This document shows, in pieces, positions 33,185-42,117 of a stretch of DNA of 64,000 nt. The stretch comes from Natronosalvus rutilus (GTDB lineage Archaea; Halobacteriota; Halobacteria; Halobacteriales; Natrialbaceae). Location: the NCBI RefSeq assembly GCF_024204665.1, contig NZ_CP100355.1:2275451-2339450 (forward strand), in the 5' to 3' direction. Both the position numbers and the translations under genes were made by a program. The notes below the pieces were generated by a model. It ran no database searches. It had not been told where the DNA came from and was given only the letters and a program-made list of their open reading frames with translations. How positions within the stretch are numbered: position 1 is the stretch's first letter; every line of letters begins with the position of its first letter.

Positions 33185-35209
33185 ATGATAGGCCGAGGTG
33201 AGGAGCGTGCCGTGTCCACGGTGGTCGGAGCGGTCCTCATGCTCGGCATTCTGGTGTCGGCGCTCGCGCTGTACCAGGTGAACGTGGTTCCCGGCGAGAA
33301 TCAGGAGGTGGAGTACGAGCACCACCAGACTGTGCAGGGACAGCTCCTGGACGTCCGAAACGGGCTCGTGAACGCGCCCGATCGGCGCGTCGGTTCGTAC
33401 TCGGTTTCCCTCGGAACGACGTACCCGCCGCGGAGTTTTACGGTGAATCCGCCCCCTTCGTCGGGGTCGTTGGAACTGGTGAAGGCAAACGAGTCGATAC
33501 GGCTCGAGAACGTGACAGTCACGGACGATGATGCACGATATTACTGGAATACGACAGAACTGGAGTTCGAAACAGGGGGTCTCGTGTACCAGCCGAATTA
33601 CAACGAGTACCGAAATGCGCCAACGGTCGTCTACGAGAATTCGGTTCTGTATAACGTGCAAGACGGGAACCAGGCTACGCTGACGGGACAACGTCTGATC
33701 GACGGGAACACGATTCGGCTGGTGACGCTTGCCGGAAACTACTCCTCGAGTCGGTCCGGGACGGCCGCGGTCGACTTCGAGACGGTGAGTGCCTCCGGGA
33801 ACGCGATTGCGATCGAGTCAGACGGGAACGTAACCCTCGAGATTCCGTCAACGCTGAGCGTCGAGAAGTGGGAACGGTTACTCGAGGACGAGTCCCGAGT
33901 CGTCTCCGTCGATGGCGGCAGCGGGATCGTACAGATTACACTCGAGGACGATGATTACCAATTGCAGGTCGCGAAAGTCGGTCTCGGGAGCAATGCTGAA
34001 TCAGAGGCCGACGGTCCCGCCTATCTCACTGTCGTCGACGAACCTCGAGACGTTCGCGTTGGCGAAACGACCCGAGTGACCGTCGAAGTTCGAGATCGGT
34101 ACAACAATCCGGTATCTAACGTATTGGTGAACGCCAGCGACGACGGCGCTGGAGGTATCTCCCCGGAGAACCGGTCGACCGGTCCGAACGGCCAAGTGAC
34201 TTTCTCGTATAAGGCAGTCCAGGACGACGGTGGGAAGACGGTAACGCTCGGAACAAGCTTTACAGTCGATCAGGCGCCACCAGAACTCGATGGCGACCGC
34301 CCGGAAAACGTGACTAGGGAGGTATTCGTCTCCGATTCGTCGAACGCTGGTGGGGCACGCGGCAACGTCAATCTCCAGGACGAAATCCGGGAGGACGCCG
34401 GCGAGTTCGAAGTCACCACCTCTGACTTCGACAATCTCGATTCCACGACGGGCGGCTACCTCGTCGTCGAGAATGGAACGCACGAAGTTACCTTCGACGC
34501 GGTGGGCGAGGATACTGTCACCGTCATCGGTCTCGAGTTTGCTCGGGGTGACGTACTGACAGCGACGCTCTACGAAACCGATACCAGATCGAACGAGCTC
34601 GATAGCGATACGACCGAGGTGATCGGGGCGAATGCGCCGTTCTTCGCGGTTGAGATCACGGATTCGAACGACCCGATCACCGAGGGCGATACCCTAATCC
34701 TTGACGCGACCGTTGAAAATACGGGCGAGAATGCGGATACGCAGGACGTTACGCTGGACATCGGTGATGGAACGTACACGGAGACGATCTCCATCGAGGA
34801 CCTTGAGGGCGGAGGCTCTCGGTCGATCCCCTTCGAATGGGACACCCAAGCTGGTGATGCGGGCGAATATACGGCGACGGTCTCGAGCGACGATGACTCG
34901 CATTCGAAAACAGTGACTGTCGAAGAAGCCGGGCAGTCTCCGGTCGTCGATTCACTTAACGTAACTTCGAATAGCGGAAATACGTATGATGTAAATTGGA
35001 AAGTCAGCGACCCCGATGGCGACTTAGCGCAGGTCACCGTCGAACTGTACAAAGGAAACGGAGATATCGGCGACTCTACGACAATCGATGTGGCTGGAGC
35101 AAGCGCGAGCAGGACTACATCGCTGTCTAGCGGTAATGCCGTCCGGGTCCAGTTGACAGTAACCGATGAAAAAGGCGATCAAACGATAGAGAGCGAACCA
35201 ATTAACTAA
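33185..35209 (+). CDS. Large surface protein with a type IV pilin-like N-terminus and Ig-like domains
   Basis: A 674-residue protein. The N-terminus RGEERAVSTVVGAVLMLGIL followed by VSALALYQVNVVP has the charged lead and single hydrophobic helix of haloarchaeal type IV pilin-like precursors, so it is probably cut by PibD or stays as an anchor. Residues about 275-365 resemble a bacterial Ig-like (Big_1) domain (DVRVGETTRVTVEVRDRYNN, PNGQVTFSYKA). Residues about 480-580 resemble CARDB (ITEGDTLILDATVENTGENA). The last 100 residues form another Ig-like module, and their codons are more AT-rich. No C-terminal anchor is seen. Adhesion or a surface role is inferred. Confidence 0.8.
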   Translation: MIGRGEERAVSTVVGAVLMLGILVSALALYQVNVVPGENQEVEYEHHQTVQGQLLDVRNGLVNAPDRRVGSYSVSLGTTYPPRSFTVNPPPSSGSLELVKANESIRLENVTVTDDDARYYWNTTELEFETGGLVYQPNYNEYRNAPTVVYENSVLYNVQDGNQATLTGQRLIDGNTIRLVTLAGNYSSSRSGTAAVDFETVSASGNAIAIESDGNVTLEIPSTLSVEKWERLLEDESRVVSVDGGSGIVQITLEDDDYQLQVAKVGLGSNAESEADGPAYLTVVDEPRDVRVGETTRVTVEVRDRYNNPVSNVLVNASDDGAGGISPENRSTGPNGQVTFSYKAVQDDGGKTVTLGTSFTVDQAPPELDGDRPENVTREVFVSDSSNAGGARGNVNLQDEIREDAGEFEVTTSDFDNLDSTTGGYLVVENGTHEVTFDAVGEDTVTVIGLEFARGDVLTATLYETDTRSNELDSDTTEVIGANAPFFAVEITDSNDPITEGDTLILDATVENTGENADTQDVTLDIGDGTYTETISIEDLEGGGSRSIPFEWDTQAGDAGEYTATVSSDDDSHSKTVTVEEAGQSPVVDSLNVTSNSGNTYDVNWKVSDPDGDLAQVTVELYKGNGDIGDSTTIDVAGASASRTTSLSSGNAVRVQLTVTDEKGDQTIESEPIN

Positions 35210-35311
35210 CAATCTCTCGCCACTTCGAAGCAGGGATGCCCCATTGGAGGTTCGACACTCGTCGAAACCACGAACGACAATATCTTGTATTCCGACCTGT
35301 AGCATTACAGT

Positions 35312-36649
35312 ATGACATCCGTCGGTATCGACGCCGTCGAAATCTGGACGGGCAATCTCAAACTCGACTTGCCCGGCACCTTCGCCCCACAGAAGGGCGA
35401 GGACCCCGAAAAGTACACCAAAGGCCTCGGGCTCAACGCCTCATCGTTCCCCGACAGCTACGAGGACATCGTCACCATGGGCGCCAATGCCGCCTACCGC
35501 CTCATGGACCGCAAGGGCCTCGAGCCCGACGACATCGGCCGGATCGACGTCGCCACCGAGAGTGCCTTCGACAACTCGAAGCCGGTTTCGACGTACGTCG
35601 CAGGCTGCCTCGAGCAGGTGTTCGAGGGCGACTTCCACCACGCGAACAAGGGCGAGCGGAAGTTCGCCTGCATCGCCGGCACCCAGAGCCTCGACGACGC
35701 GTACAACTGGATCCGAGCGGATCGACACCGCGGGCGCTCGGCCATCGTCATCGCCACCGACACCGCCCTGTACGCCCGCGGTGACGCCGGCGAGGCGACT
35801 CAGGGTGCTGGCGCGGTCGCCATGCTCATCAGCGAGGATCCCAACCTGGTCGAGCTCTCGGCCGAACAGGGCTTCGGGTCGGCCGACGAGACCGACTTCC
35901 TCAAACCCAACCAGCAGTTCCCGAGCGTCGACGGCAAGCGTTCGGTCCAGGTCTACCTCGCCCGCATGCGCGAGGCGCTGATCGACTACCAGCGCGAGGC
36001 CGGCGAGATTACGGTCGGCGACTTCCAGTACGCGCCGTTCCACACGCCGTTCCCGGGCATGGTCCGGAAGGCCGCCCTGCTGGCGTATCGCCACATCACC
36101 CGCGACACCGAAATCGAGGAGGAACTGGCCGAGGAGATCGGTCGCCAGCCTCGCGAGGAAGCCTTCGAGGACGAGGAGGCGTTCACTGACGCGATCCGGG
36201 AGTACATGGACGGGCTGAAGGGCACCGAGCGCTACCAGGCGTGGTACGCCGAGACCATCGACCCGACGCTGACGATCGCTCGAGACGTCGGCAACTGGTA
36301 CACGGGGTCGGTCCACGTCGCCCGCGCGAGCGCGTTGAAACACGCCGCGGAGAACGACCGCGACATGGTCGGCGAGCAGCTCCTGGTCGGGTCCTACGGG
36401 AGCGGTGCCCAGGCCGAAATCCACACCGAGACCGTGAAGGAAAATTGGCTCGAGGAGATCGAGGCGCTGAACGTCGACGAGCAACTCGAGTCCCGCTACG
36501 ACATCGACTGGGACGATTACGAAGAGATCCACGACGCGCACAACCACGAGATGGATGTCGACATCGAACCGCTGACGACCCCGGAAGGCGAGTTCGCGTT
36601 CGACGGCTGGGGGCGGATGGGCGAGCGGAAGTATCGTTACGTCGAGTGA
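35312..36649 (+). CDS. hmgB: Hydroxymethylglutaryl-CoA synthase (mevalonate pathway)
   Basis: It condenses acetyl-CoA with acetoacetyl-CoA to HMG-CoA, the step before HMG-CoA reductase in archaeal isoprenoid (lipid) synthesis. The 445-residue sequence carries the catalytic Glu in ATESAFDNSKP (E83), the acyl-cysteine in FACIAGTQSLDDAYNW (C120) and the catalytic His in YAPFHTPFPGMVRKA (near 245). The start MTSVGIDAVEIWTGNLKLDL is normal for the haloarchaeal enzyme. A TATA-like ACAATATC lies about 32 nt upstream. It stands alone between the pilin-like gene and gcvPA. Confidence 0.95.
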   Translation: MTSVGIDAVEIWTGNLKLDLPGTFAPQKGEDPEKYTKGLGLNASSFPDSYEDIVTMGANAAYRLMDRKGLEPDDIGRIDVATESAFDNSKPVSTYVAGCLEQVFEGDFHHANKGERKFACIAGTQSLDDAYNWIRADRHRGRSAIVIATDTALYARGDAGEATQGAGAVAMLISEDPNLVELSAEQGFGSADETDFLKPNQQFPSVDGKRSVQVYLARMREALIDYQREAGEITVGDFQYAPFHTPFPGMVRKAALLAYRHITRDTEIEEELAEEIGRQPREEAFEDEEAFTDAIREYMDGLKGTERYQAWYAETIDPTLTIARDVGNWYTGSVHVARASALKHAAENDRDMVGEQLLVGSYGSGAQAEIHTETVKENWLEEIEALNVDEQLESRYDIDWDDYEEIHDAHNHEMDVDIEPLTTPEGEFAFDGWGRMGERKYRYVE

Positions 36650-36803
36650 TTTGGCACGGCCGCTCGAGCGGACGGCGAGAAAGAGATGCGTTGATAACCC
36701 CGTGCTCCGAACCCGCAATTAACGTGTCTCGGAACGAACCCTGCGGCCGGCAAGCAGTGGGGACGACCGACTTTTCAATCAGCGAAGACACACCTGTGCT
36801 ATC

Positions 36804-38141
36804 ATGAACGGAACACGCACCACGGGGAGTCCGTACGCTCCTCACACGGACGACGATACGGCGGCGATGCTCGAGGCGGTAGACGCCGACTCCGTCGACG
36901 ATTTGTTTGACATTCCGCCGGCAGTATGGTTCGACGATGAGTTCGGAATCGACGCACGAACCGAACGCGAGGCGCGCCAGCTGGTCCGCCAGACGCTCGA
37001 GCGAAACGACGACCTGGTCGAGTTGCTGGGTCGAGGCCACTACGGCTACTACGTGCCATCGCTGGTCGATCACCTCGCGGATCGATCGGAGTTTTTGACC
37101 TCCTACACCCAGTACCAACCCGAAGTCTCCCAGGGCTTCCTGCAGGCGCTGTTCGAGTACCAGTCGCTGCTGGTCGAGCTCACCGGCCTCGAGGTCGCGA
37201 ACTGTTCGATGTACGACGCGGCGACGGCTCTGGGAGAGGCGGCGACGCTCGCCGACCGCGTTCGAGACACATCGGGTCATCGGGTGCTCGTTCCGGACCT
37301 CTTGCTCGAGGGACGTCGGAGCACCCTCGAGAACTACGTCGCCGGCACGGACCTCGAGGTCGAGACGTACCCGACCGACGACAGCACCGTGGACGTCGAG
37401 GCCCTCACGGATACTATCGACGAGGAGGTCGTTCTGTGCTACGTCGAGAACCCCACCGTTCGCGGCACGATCGAGGAACGCCTCGCCGAGATCGGGGACC
37501 TTGCCCACGAGCACGACGCACTGTACGTGCTCGGTTCGGATCCCGTCGCGCTCTCGTTGCTCCAGCGGCCGGCCGACGTGGGCGCTGACGTCGTCGTCGG
37601 CGATGCGAGCGTGCTCGGGCTGCCGACGAGTTACGGCATGGGCCTGGGACTGTTCGCGACCCGGGAGAGCTACCTCCGGCAGGTGCCCGGTCGCCTGGTC
37701 GGCGTCAGTGAGGACGCGACCGATCGGCGAGCGTTCACGCTCACCCTCCAGACCCGCGAGCAACACATTCGCCGCGAGCGAGCGACGAGCAACATCTGTA
37801 CGAACCAGGCCTGGGTCGCCCTCCGGACCGCGATGCACGCCGCCTCGCTCGGTCCCTCCGGACTGATCGACCTCGCGAAGCGCGACGTGACCCGAGCCCA
37901 GGACCTCGCCGCACGCGTCGACGATCTCGTCGGTGTCACGGCGCCCGTCGACGACCGCCACCACATTCGCGAGTTCGTCGTCCAGGTCGATCAGCCCGCC
38001 CAGGCGGTCGCGGACGACCTCGAAGAGCACGGCTTCGCGGTTCACGTCGTCGGCGAACACGAACTGCAGGTCTGTGTCGCCGGCGCCTCCGACGAACAGA
38101 TCGATGCGTTCGTCGAGGCGTTCACGGAGGTGGTTCGATGA
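36804..38141 (+). CDS. gcvPA: Glycine cleavage system P protein, subunit 1
   Basis: With GcvPB it forms glycine decarboxylase, which removes CO2 from glycine and loads the aminomethyl group on GcvH. The 445-residue chain is the N-terminal, non-PLP half of P protein: [59 protein letters not shown], and RREKATSN-type [18 protein letters not shown]. Length is normal (about 440-450). The stop overlaps the gcvPB ATG (ATGA), and a TATA-like CTTTTCAA lies about 29 nt upstream of the start. Confidence 0.96.
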   Translation: MNGTRTTGSPYAPHTDDDTAAMLEAVDADSVDDLFDIPPAVWFDDEFGIDARTEREARQLVRQTLERNDDLVELLGRGHYGYYVPSLVDHLADRSEFLTSYTQYQPEVSQGFLQALFEYQSLLVELTGLEVANCSMYDAATALGEAATLADRVRDTSGHRVLVPDLLLEGRRSTLENYVAGTDLEVETYPTDDSTVDVEALTDTIDEEVVLCYVENPTVRGTIEERLAEIGDLAHEHDALYVLGSDPVALSLLQRPADVGADVVVGDASVLGLPTSYGMGLGLFATRESYLRQVPGRLVGVSEDATDRRAFTLTLQTREQHIRRERATSNICTNQAWVALRTAMHAASLGPSGLIDLAKRDVTRAQDLAARVDDLVGVTAPVDDRHHIREFVVQVDQPAQAVADDLEEHGFAVHVVGEHELQVCVAGASDEQIDAFVEAFTEVVR

Positions 38142-39712
38142 GCGATCAGGGACAGGAACGGGAACGAGGGCAGGACCAGGATCGAGACCGGGAACGGAGA
38201 CGAGAGCTCGAGCAGGGAGGGGAACGGGAACAGAAAGAGGGACAGGGTCGACGGTACGATCAGGCCAGATACGTCAGCAACGGCCACTACGAACCGCTCC
38301 TCTCGGAGAAAGACAGCACTCACGTCGACGTCGACGACGACTCGCCGCTGCCGGACGACCTGACCCGCGATTCCCTCGAGTTACCCGAACTCTCCGAACC
38401 GGAACTCGCGCGTCACTACACGCGCCTCTCCCAGATGATATACGGGATCGACAGCGGGCCGTACCCGCTGGGGTCGTGTACGATGAAGTACAACCCGAAG
38501 TTCACCGAGGACGTCGCCGCCCTCGACGTTGCAGCGGTCCACCCCGACCGCTCGTCGGGGTCGATTCAGGGAACGCTCGAGTTGCTCCACCGGCTACAAG
38601 ATTACCTCGCGCGAATCGGCGGGATGGACGCCGTGACCCTCCAGCCGCCAGCTGGCGCGGCGGGCGAGTTCGTCGGCATTCGGGTCGCCAGCGCCTACCA
38701 CGAGCACAACGGGGACGACGAGCGAGACGAGGTGATCGTCCCCGAGAGCGCCCACGGAACGAACTTCGCGACCGCAGCGTTGGGCGGGTACGACGTCGTC
38801 ACGCTCCCGAGCGACGACGGCGGCCGCGTCGACCTCGAAGCCCTCGAGGCTGCCCTCTCCGAGCGAACGGCAGCGCTCATGCTGACGAACCCGAACACCC
38901 TCGGGTTGTTCGAGCGCAACATTACCGAAATCGCCGAGATGGTCCACGATGTCGGCGGCCTGCTGTACTACGATGGCGCGAACCTCAACGCCCTCCTCGG
39001 GCGAGCCCGTCCGGGGGACATGGGCTTCGACGTGATGCACTACAACGTCCACAAGACGTTCGCGACGCCCCACGGTGGCGGCGGGCCGGGTGCCGGGCCG
39101 GTCGGCGTCGTCGACGAGCTAGCGCCGTTCCTGCCCGAGCCTCGCGTTCGCGAGCGTGGCGGCGAGGGCGGGGAGGGCGAGACCGAGTACGAACTGTTCG
39201 CCCCCGAACACTCGATCGGTCACGTCCACGGCTTCCAGGGCAACTGGCTCGTCCTGGTCAAGACGTTCGCCTACATCGCCCGACTCGGCGACGACGGACT
39301 GCTCGACGCGAGCGCGAAGGCCGTCCTCAACGCGAACTACCTCGCCGACCAGATCGACTATGAGGTTCCCTACGGCCCCTTCCACCACGAGTTCGTCGCC
39401 AGCGCGGGCGATCAGGACGCGGCCGACGTCGCCAGACGGATGCTCGACTTCGGTGTCCACCCGCCAACGACGAAGTGGCCCGAAATCGTCCCGCAGGCGC
39501 TGATGACCGAACCAACCGAGGTCGAGAGCAAGGAAACGCTCGACACTCTCGCCGAGGCCTTTCAGCAGGCGTCAGCCTCGAGCGACGACGAACTCGAGTC
39601 CGCGCCCAACCGAACCGCCGTGGGCCGGATCGATCAGACGAGCGCAGCGCGAAACCCGCGGCTTTCATGGCAGGCGCTCCAGGATACCAACTCGGGCGAG
39701 GACTCAGCCTAA
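38138..39712 (+). CDS. gcvPB: Glycine cleavage system P protein, subunit 2 (PLP subunit)
   Basis: The pyridoxal-phosphate half of glycine decarboxylase, 524 residues. The PLP lysine is in [16 protein letters not shown] (about residue 306), and [46 protein letters not shown] and [13 protein letters not shown] are family blocks. It begins with an odd run of about 38 residues rich in Arg, Glu and Gln ([20 protein letters not shown]), coded by purine-rich short repeats, before the normal start-like [20 protein letters not shown]. There is no Met after it, and the ATGA overlap with gcvPA supports the long start. The 3' end overlaps the convergent HTH gene by 9 bp. Confidence 0.95.
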   Translation: MSDQGQERERGQDQDRDRERRRELEQGGEREQKEGQGRRYDQARYVSNGHYEPLLSEKDSTHVDVDDDSPLPDDLTRDSLELPELSEPELARHYTRLSQMIYGIDSGPYPLGSCTMKYNPKFTEDVAALDVAAVHPDRSSGSIQGTLELLHRLQDYLARIGGMDAVTLQPPAGAAGEFVGIRVASAYHEHNGDDERDEVIVPESAHGTNFATAALGGYDVVTLPSDDGGRVDLEALEAALSERTAALMLTNPNTLGLFERNITEIAEMVHDVGGLLYYDGANLNALLGRARPGDMGFDVMHYNVHKTFATPHGGGGPGAGPVGVVDELAPFLPEPRVRERGGEGGEGETEYELFAPEHSIGHVHGFQGNWLVLVKTFAYIARLGDDGLLDASAKAVLNANYLADQIDYEVPYGPFHHEFVASAGDQDAADVARRMLDFGVHPPTTKWPEIVPQALMTEPTEVESKETLDTLAEAFQQASASSDDELESAPNRTAVGRIDQTSAARNPRLSWQALQDTNSGEDSA

Positions 39713-40369
39713 CGTCTGCAGGACTTTTCGCTGAGCCGCCGCGAGGTGTTCGCCGAACGTCGAGCGCGTGATTCCGAGCGCCTCGGCCACGTCCCCGGCG
39801 TTCGACTCGCGGGGATACTCGAAGTACCCCATCTCGTGGGCCGTCTCGAGGACCTCCCGTTGTCGGGCGGTCAGGGAGTCGACCTCGAGGACGAGTGGTC
39901 CGTTACCGTTGCCGTCGCTCTCAGAGCGAAGCAGTCGTCGAACGCGGACGTCCCCAAATCGGTCCTGGAGGTCCGACATGAGGGCCGCGAATCCGGCCTG
40001 ATCGTCGACGTAACAGGTGACCAGCAGCGACCCGTTCTCAGCGCTGATATCCGAGACTGGCCAGCCGAGTTCCTCGATGCGGTCACAGACGCACGGCGAC
40101 GCTGCCGAGCGAGTGAACCGATAGACGGCGTGCGAATCGAGGTCGAAAATTCGGTCGGCGCCCTCGACCGCGTCGTACGTCTCGAGGTCGACGGTAGCGT
40201 CGCTCGCGATGGTGAACTCCTCGTCGACGTGCGGCCCCATGTTTCGCCCGGATGCCCGCGTCACGGTCTCGACGGGGGCGCCAGTCGTCTCGGAGGCCGC
40301 AGCGACCGGACAGGTCGACGGCGTCCGGACGTCGATCTCGACGCGAATGGTCTCGTTCAAAGCGTTCAT
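39704..40369 (-). CDS. HTH-10 (Bat-type) regulator with Cys motifs
   Basis: A 221-residue protein with the bacterioopsin-activator-type HTH at the C-terminus: LTARQREVLETAHEMGYFEY, PRESNAGDVAEALGITRSTF, GEHLAAAQRKVLQ. The N-terminal part has cysteines in RTPSTCPVAAASE and in AASPCVCDRIEELG, plus VTCYVDDQ. Such Cys-bearing HTH-10 proteins may sense redox state or metals. It lies 134 bp from the start-distal end of a radical SAM gene in the same direction, so control of that locus is likely from position. The ATG at 40369 is chosen because the 46 upstream codons are Arg/Gly-rich with no family likeness. Confidence 0.83.
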   Translation of the reverse strand: MNALNETIRVEIDVRTPSTCPVAAASETTGAPVETVTRASGRNMGPHVDEEFTIASDATVDLETYDAVEGADRIFDLDSHAVYRFTRSAASPCVCDRIEELGWPVSDISAENGSLLVTCYVDDQAGFAALMSDLQDRFGDVRVRRLLRSESDGNGNGPLVLEVDSLTARQREVLETAHEMGYFEYPRESNAGDVAEALGITRSTFGEHLAAAQRKVLQTLG

Positions 40370-40503
40370 AGGTACCCGTCGTACTGCGGGTCGAAGGACT
40401 TCAGTACGAACACGTTCGGTGATTCCCGTTCCTCGAATCCCTCTAACTCCCCGTCTCTCGGACCCTCCTCCTTTCTCCCTCACCGTTCGACCGCCGGACA
40501 CGC

Positions 40504-41646
40504 TCAATCAGCGTCGGTCGGCCTCGAGGGCGCCGAGGGAACGCTCGTCGGGTCGTCCCACGGCAGCGGGCCGTCGTACTCCGCAGGAACGTACGGACAC
40601 AGCGGGTCGCTCTCGAGGGGGTCGCCGGTGTAGGCGTAGGCTCGAGAGCGACTCCCGCCGCAGACCGTTCGGAACTCACAGGCTCCGCACTTCCCGCGCA
40701 GTCGACCGCGATCGCGGAGGGATCGAAACAGCGCCGAGTCGCGATAGATGGCAGTAATTGGTTCCTCGCGGACGTTACCGGCGGACGCCGGAAGGAAGCC
40801 GGACGGAAAGACCTCCCCGACGTGGCTGACGAACGCGAAGCCGTCGCCGGCGACGATCCCGCTTCGGCGTCGCAGGCCCGCGGCGTCGACCGTTCCGATG
40901 TCCGATTCCCGTCGCTCTTGCAGACGGACGCGTCGGTACTGTGGTGCCTCGGTGGTCTTGACCCCGAACGGTTCGCTGTCGCTGACCTCGCCAAGCCACG
41001 ACATGACTGCGTCGGCCTCCTCGGGGGAGATTGGCTCGAGGATTCGCCCGCGTCCGACGGGGACGAGGAAGAAGACGCTCCACATGACGACGCCGAGGTC
41101 GGCGAGCAAGTCTCTGATCGCCGGGAGTTCGTCGACGGTCTGTCGGCAGACGGTGGTGTTGATCTGGACGGGAACGCCGGCCGCGCGGGCGTCCTTCATC
41201 GCCCGAATCGTCTCCGCGAAGCTTCCGGCTTCGCCACGGAAGGCGTCGTGGCTCTCGGGGGTCGCACCGTCGAGGCTGAGCGCCATCCGTCGAAGTCCCG
41301 CCTCGGAGAGTGCCTCGATGCGGTCTCTCGTGACCGACCGGGTTCCGCTCGGCGTGATCGTCATCCGCAGGCCGAGGTCGGTCCCGTACTCGATCAGTTC
41401 CGGGACGTCGTCACGGACGAGCGGATCGCCACCCGAGAGCACCACGAGTTGGCCATCTCCGAAGTCGCTCGCATCCTCGAGCAGTCGCTTCCCGTCGGCG
41501 GTCGACAACTCGTCGGGGTGGCGTTCTGGCTGGGCGTCGGCCCGGCAGTGGGTGCACGCAAGTGCGCAAGCCTGGGTTACCTCCCAGATCAGCACGAACG
41601 GGCGTTTCGACGTGTCGATCGATCGGCGACCGGGTGGCGCTGGCAT
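40504..41646 (-). CDS. Radical SAM/SPASM protein, probable AhbD-type heme-synthesis enzyme
   Basis: A 380-residue radical SAM enzyme with CALACTHC at C27, C31 and C34 binding the SAM cluster, VVLSGGDPLVRDDVPELIEY, LSLDGATPESHDAFRGEAGS, INTTVCRQTVDELPAIRDLL and a C-terminal SPASM-like cluster region (GKCGACEFRTVCGGSRSRAY, then CPY). The pattern is that of the family I know as TIGR04053 and of AhbD, which converts Fe-coproporphyrin III to heme by two oxidative decarboxylations. Divergent to an AhbC-like gene, so the AhbD role is likely but not proven. A weak TATA-like TTTGTAGG lies about 29 nt upstream. Confidence 0.85.
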   Translation of the reverse strand: MPAPPGRRSIDTSKRPFVLIWEVTQACALACTHCRADAQPERHPDELSTADGKRLLEDASDFGDGQLVVLSGGDPLVRDDVPELIEYGTDLGLRMTITPSGTRSVTRDRIEALSEAGLRRMALSLDGATPESHDAFRGEAGSFAETIRAMKDARAAGVPVQINTTVCRQTVDELPAIRDLLADLGVVMWSVFFLVPVGRGRILEPISPEEADAVMSWLGEVSDSEPFGVKTTEAPQYRRVRLQERRESDIGTVDAAGLRRRSGIVAGDGFAFVSHVGEVFPSGFLPASAGNVREEPITAIYRDSALFRSLRDRGRLRGKCGACEFRTVCGGSRSRAYAYTGDPLESDPLCPYVPAEYDGPLPWDDPTSVPSAPSRPTDAD

Positions 41647-41775
41647 GGATACTCACCCGCCGTTGGCGACGCCGCCTACAAAGGGCCGGTTCTCGTTCTC
41701 GGGATCCGGGAACGCCGCCCGAAGACGTTCGCAACGAGCGATATACCCCCGAGAACCCAACCGCGAACGAACACG

Positions 41776-42117
41776 ATGGTCGAATCTATACGTCGCGAGC
41801 GAGTGGCGGGGGATCGCCGCGGAACGCCGCTCCCACAGTGGGAGGTCTTCCTTCGGGAGAATCGAGACAAGCGCCTTCATCACGTCGGCAGCGTTTCGGC
41901 GACGAGCGCCGAGGAGGCCGTCGAAAACGCCTCGCGGCTCTTCGGCCGGTACGCCGCGGACCTCTGGGTGTGCCCGGCCGAGGCGGTCGGGCGGTACTCG
42001 ACGCGCCCGCTGTCCACCGCATCCTGCTCGCCGGACGAGGCGCCGGATCGCGAAGTTTCGTCCAAACCTCGCGTTTCCGAGGAAAGCGACGGAGTCCCGC
42101 GGGTGAACGACTCGTGA
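41776..42117 (+). CDS. Small PaaB-like radical SAM partner protein (Htur_1727-type, by resemblance)
   Basis: A 113-residue protein whose centre reads PLPQWEVFLRENRDKRLHHV and GSVSATSAEEAVENASRLFG, the pattern of PaaB-like small domains (WEVFxR..HVGSV..A). It then has DLWVCPAEAVGRYSTRPLS and a disordered C-terminus of about 40 residues. As I remember it, haloarchaea-specific families of this type are labelled rSAM-partnered (Htur_1727 family). Its stop overlaps the GTG start of the AhbC-like gene (GTGA), so the two are translated together. A role as peptide substrate, electron carrier or specificity subunit is open. TATA-like GATATACC lies at 41737-41744. Confidence 0.75.
   Translation: MVESIRRERVAGDRRGTPLPQWEVFLRENRDKRLHHVGSVSATSAEEAVENASRLFGRYAADLWVCPAEAVGRYSTRPLSTASCSPDEAPDREVSSKPRVSEESDGVPRVNDS

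Noticed and set aside
31417..33249. 610-residue minus-strand frame opposite the TatD-like and DUF2150 genes
   Set aside because: It covers two convincing plus-strand genes and shows no domain of its own.
36183..38060. 625-residue minus-strand frame opposite HMG-CoA synthase and gcvPA
   Set aside because: A shadow of conserved genes with normal starts and promoters.
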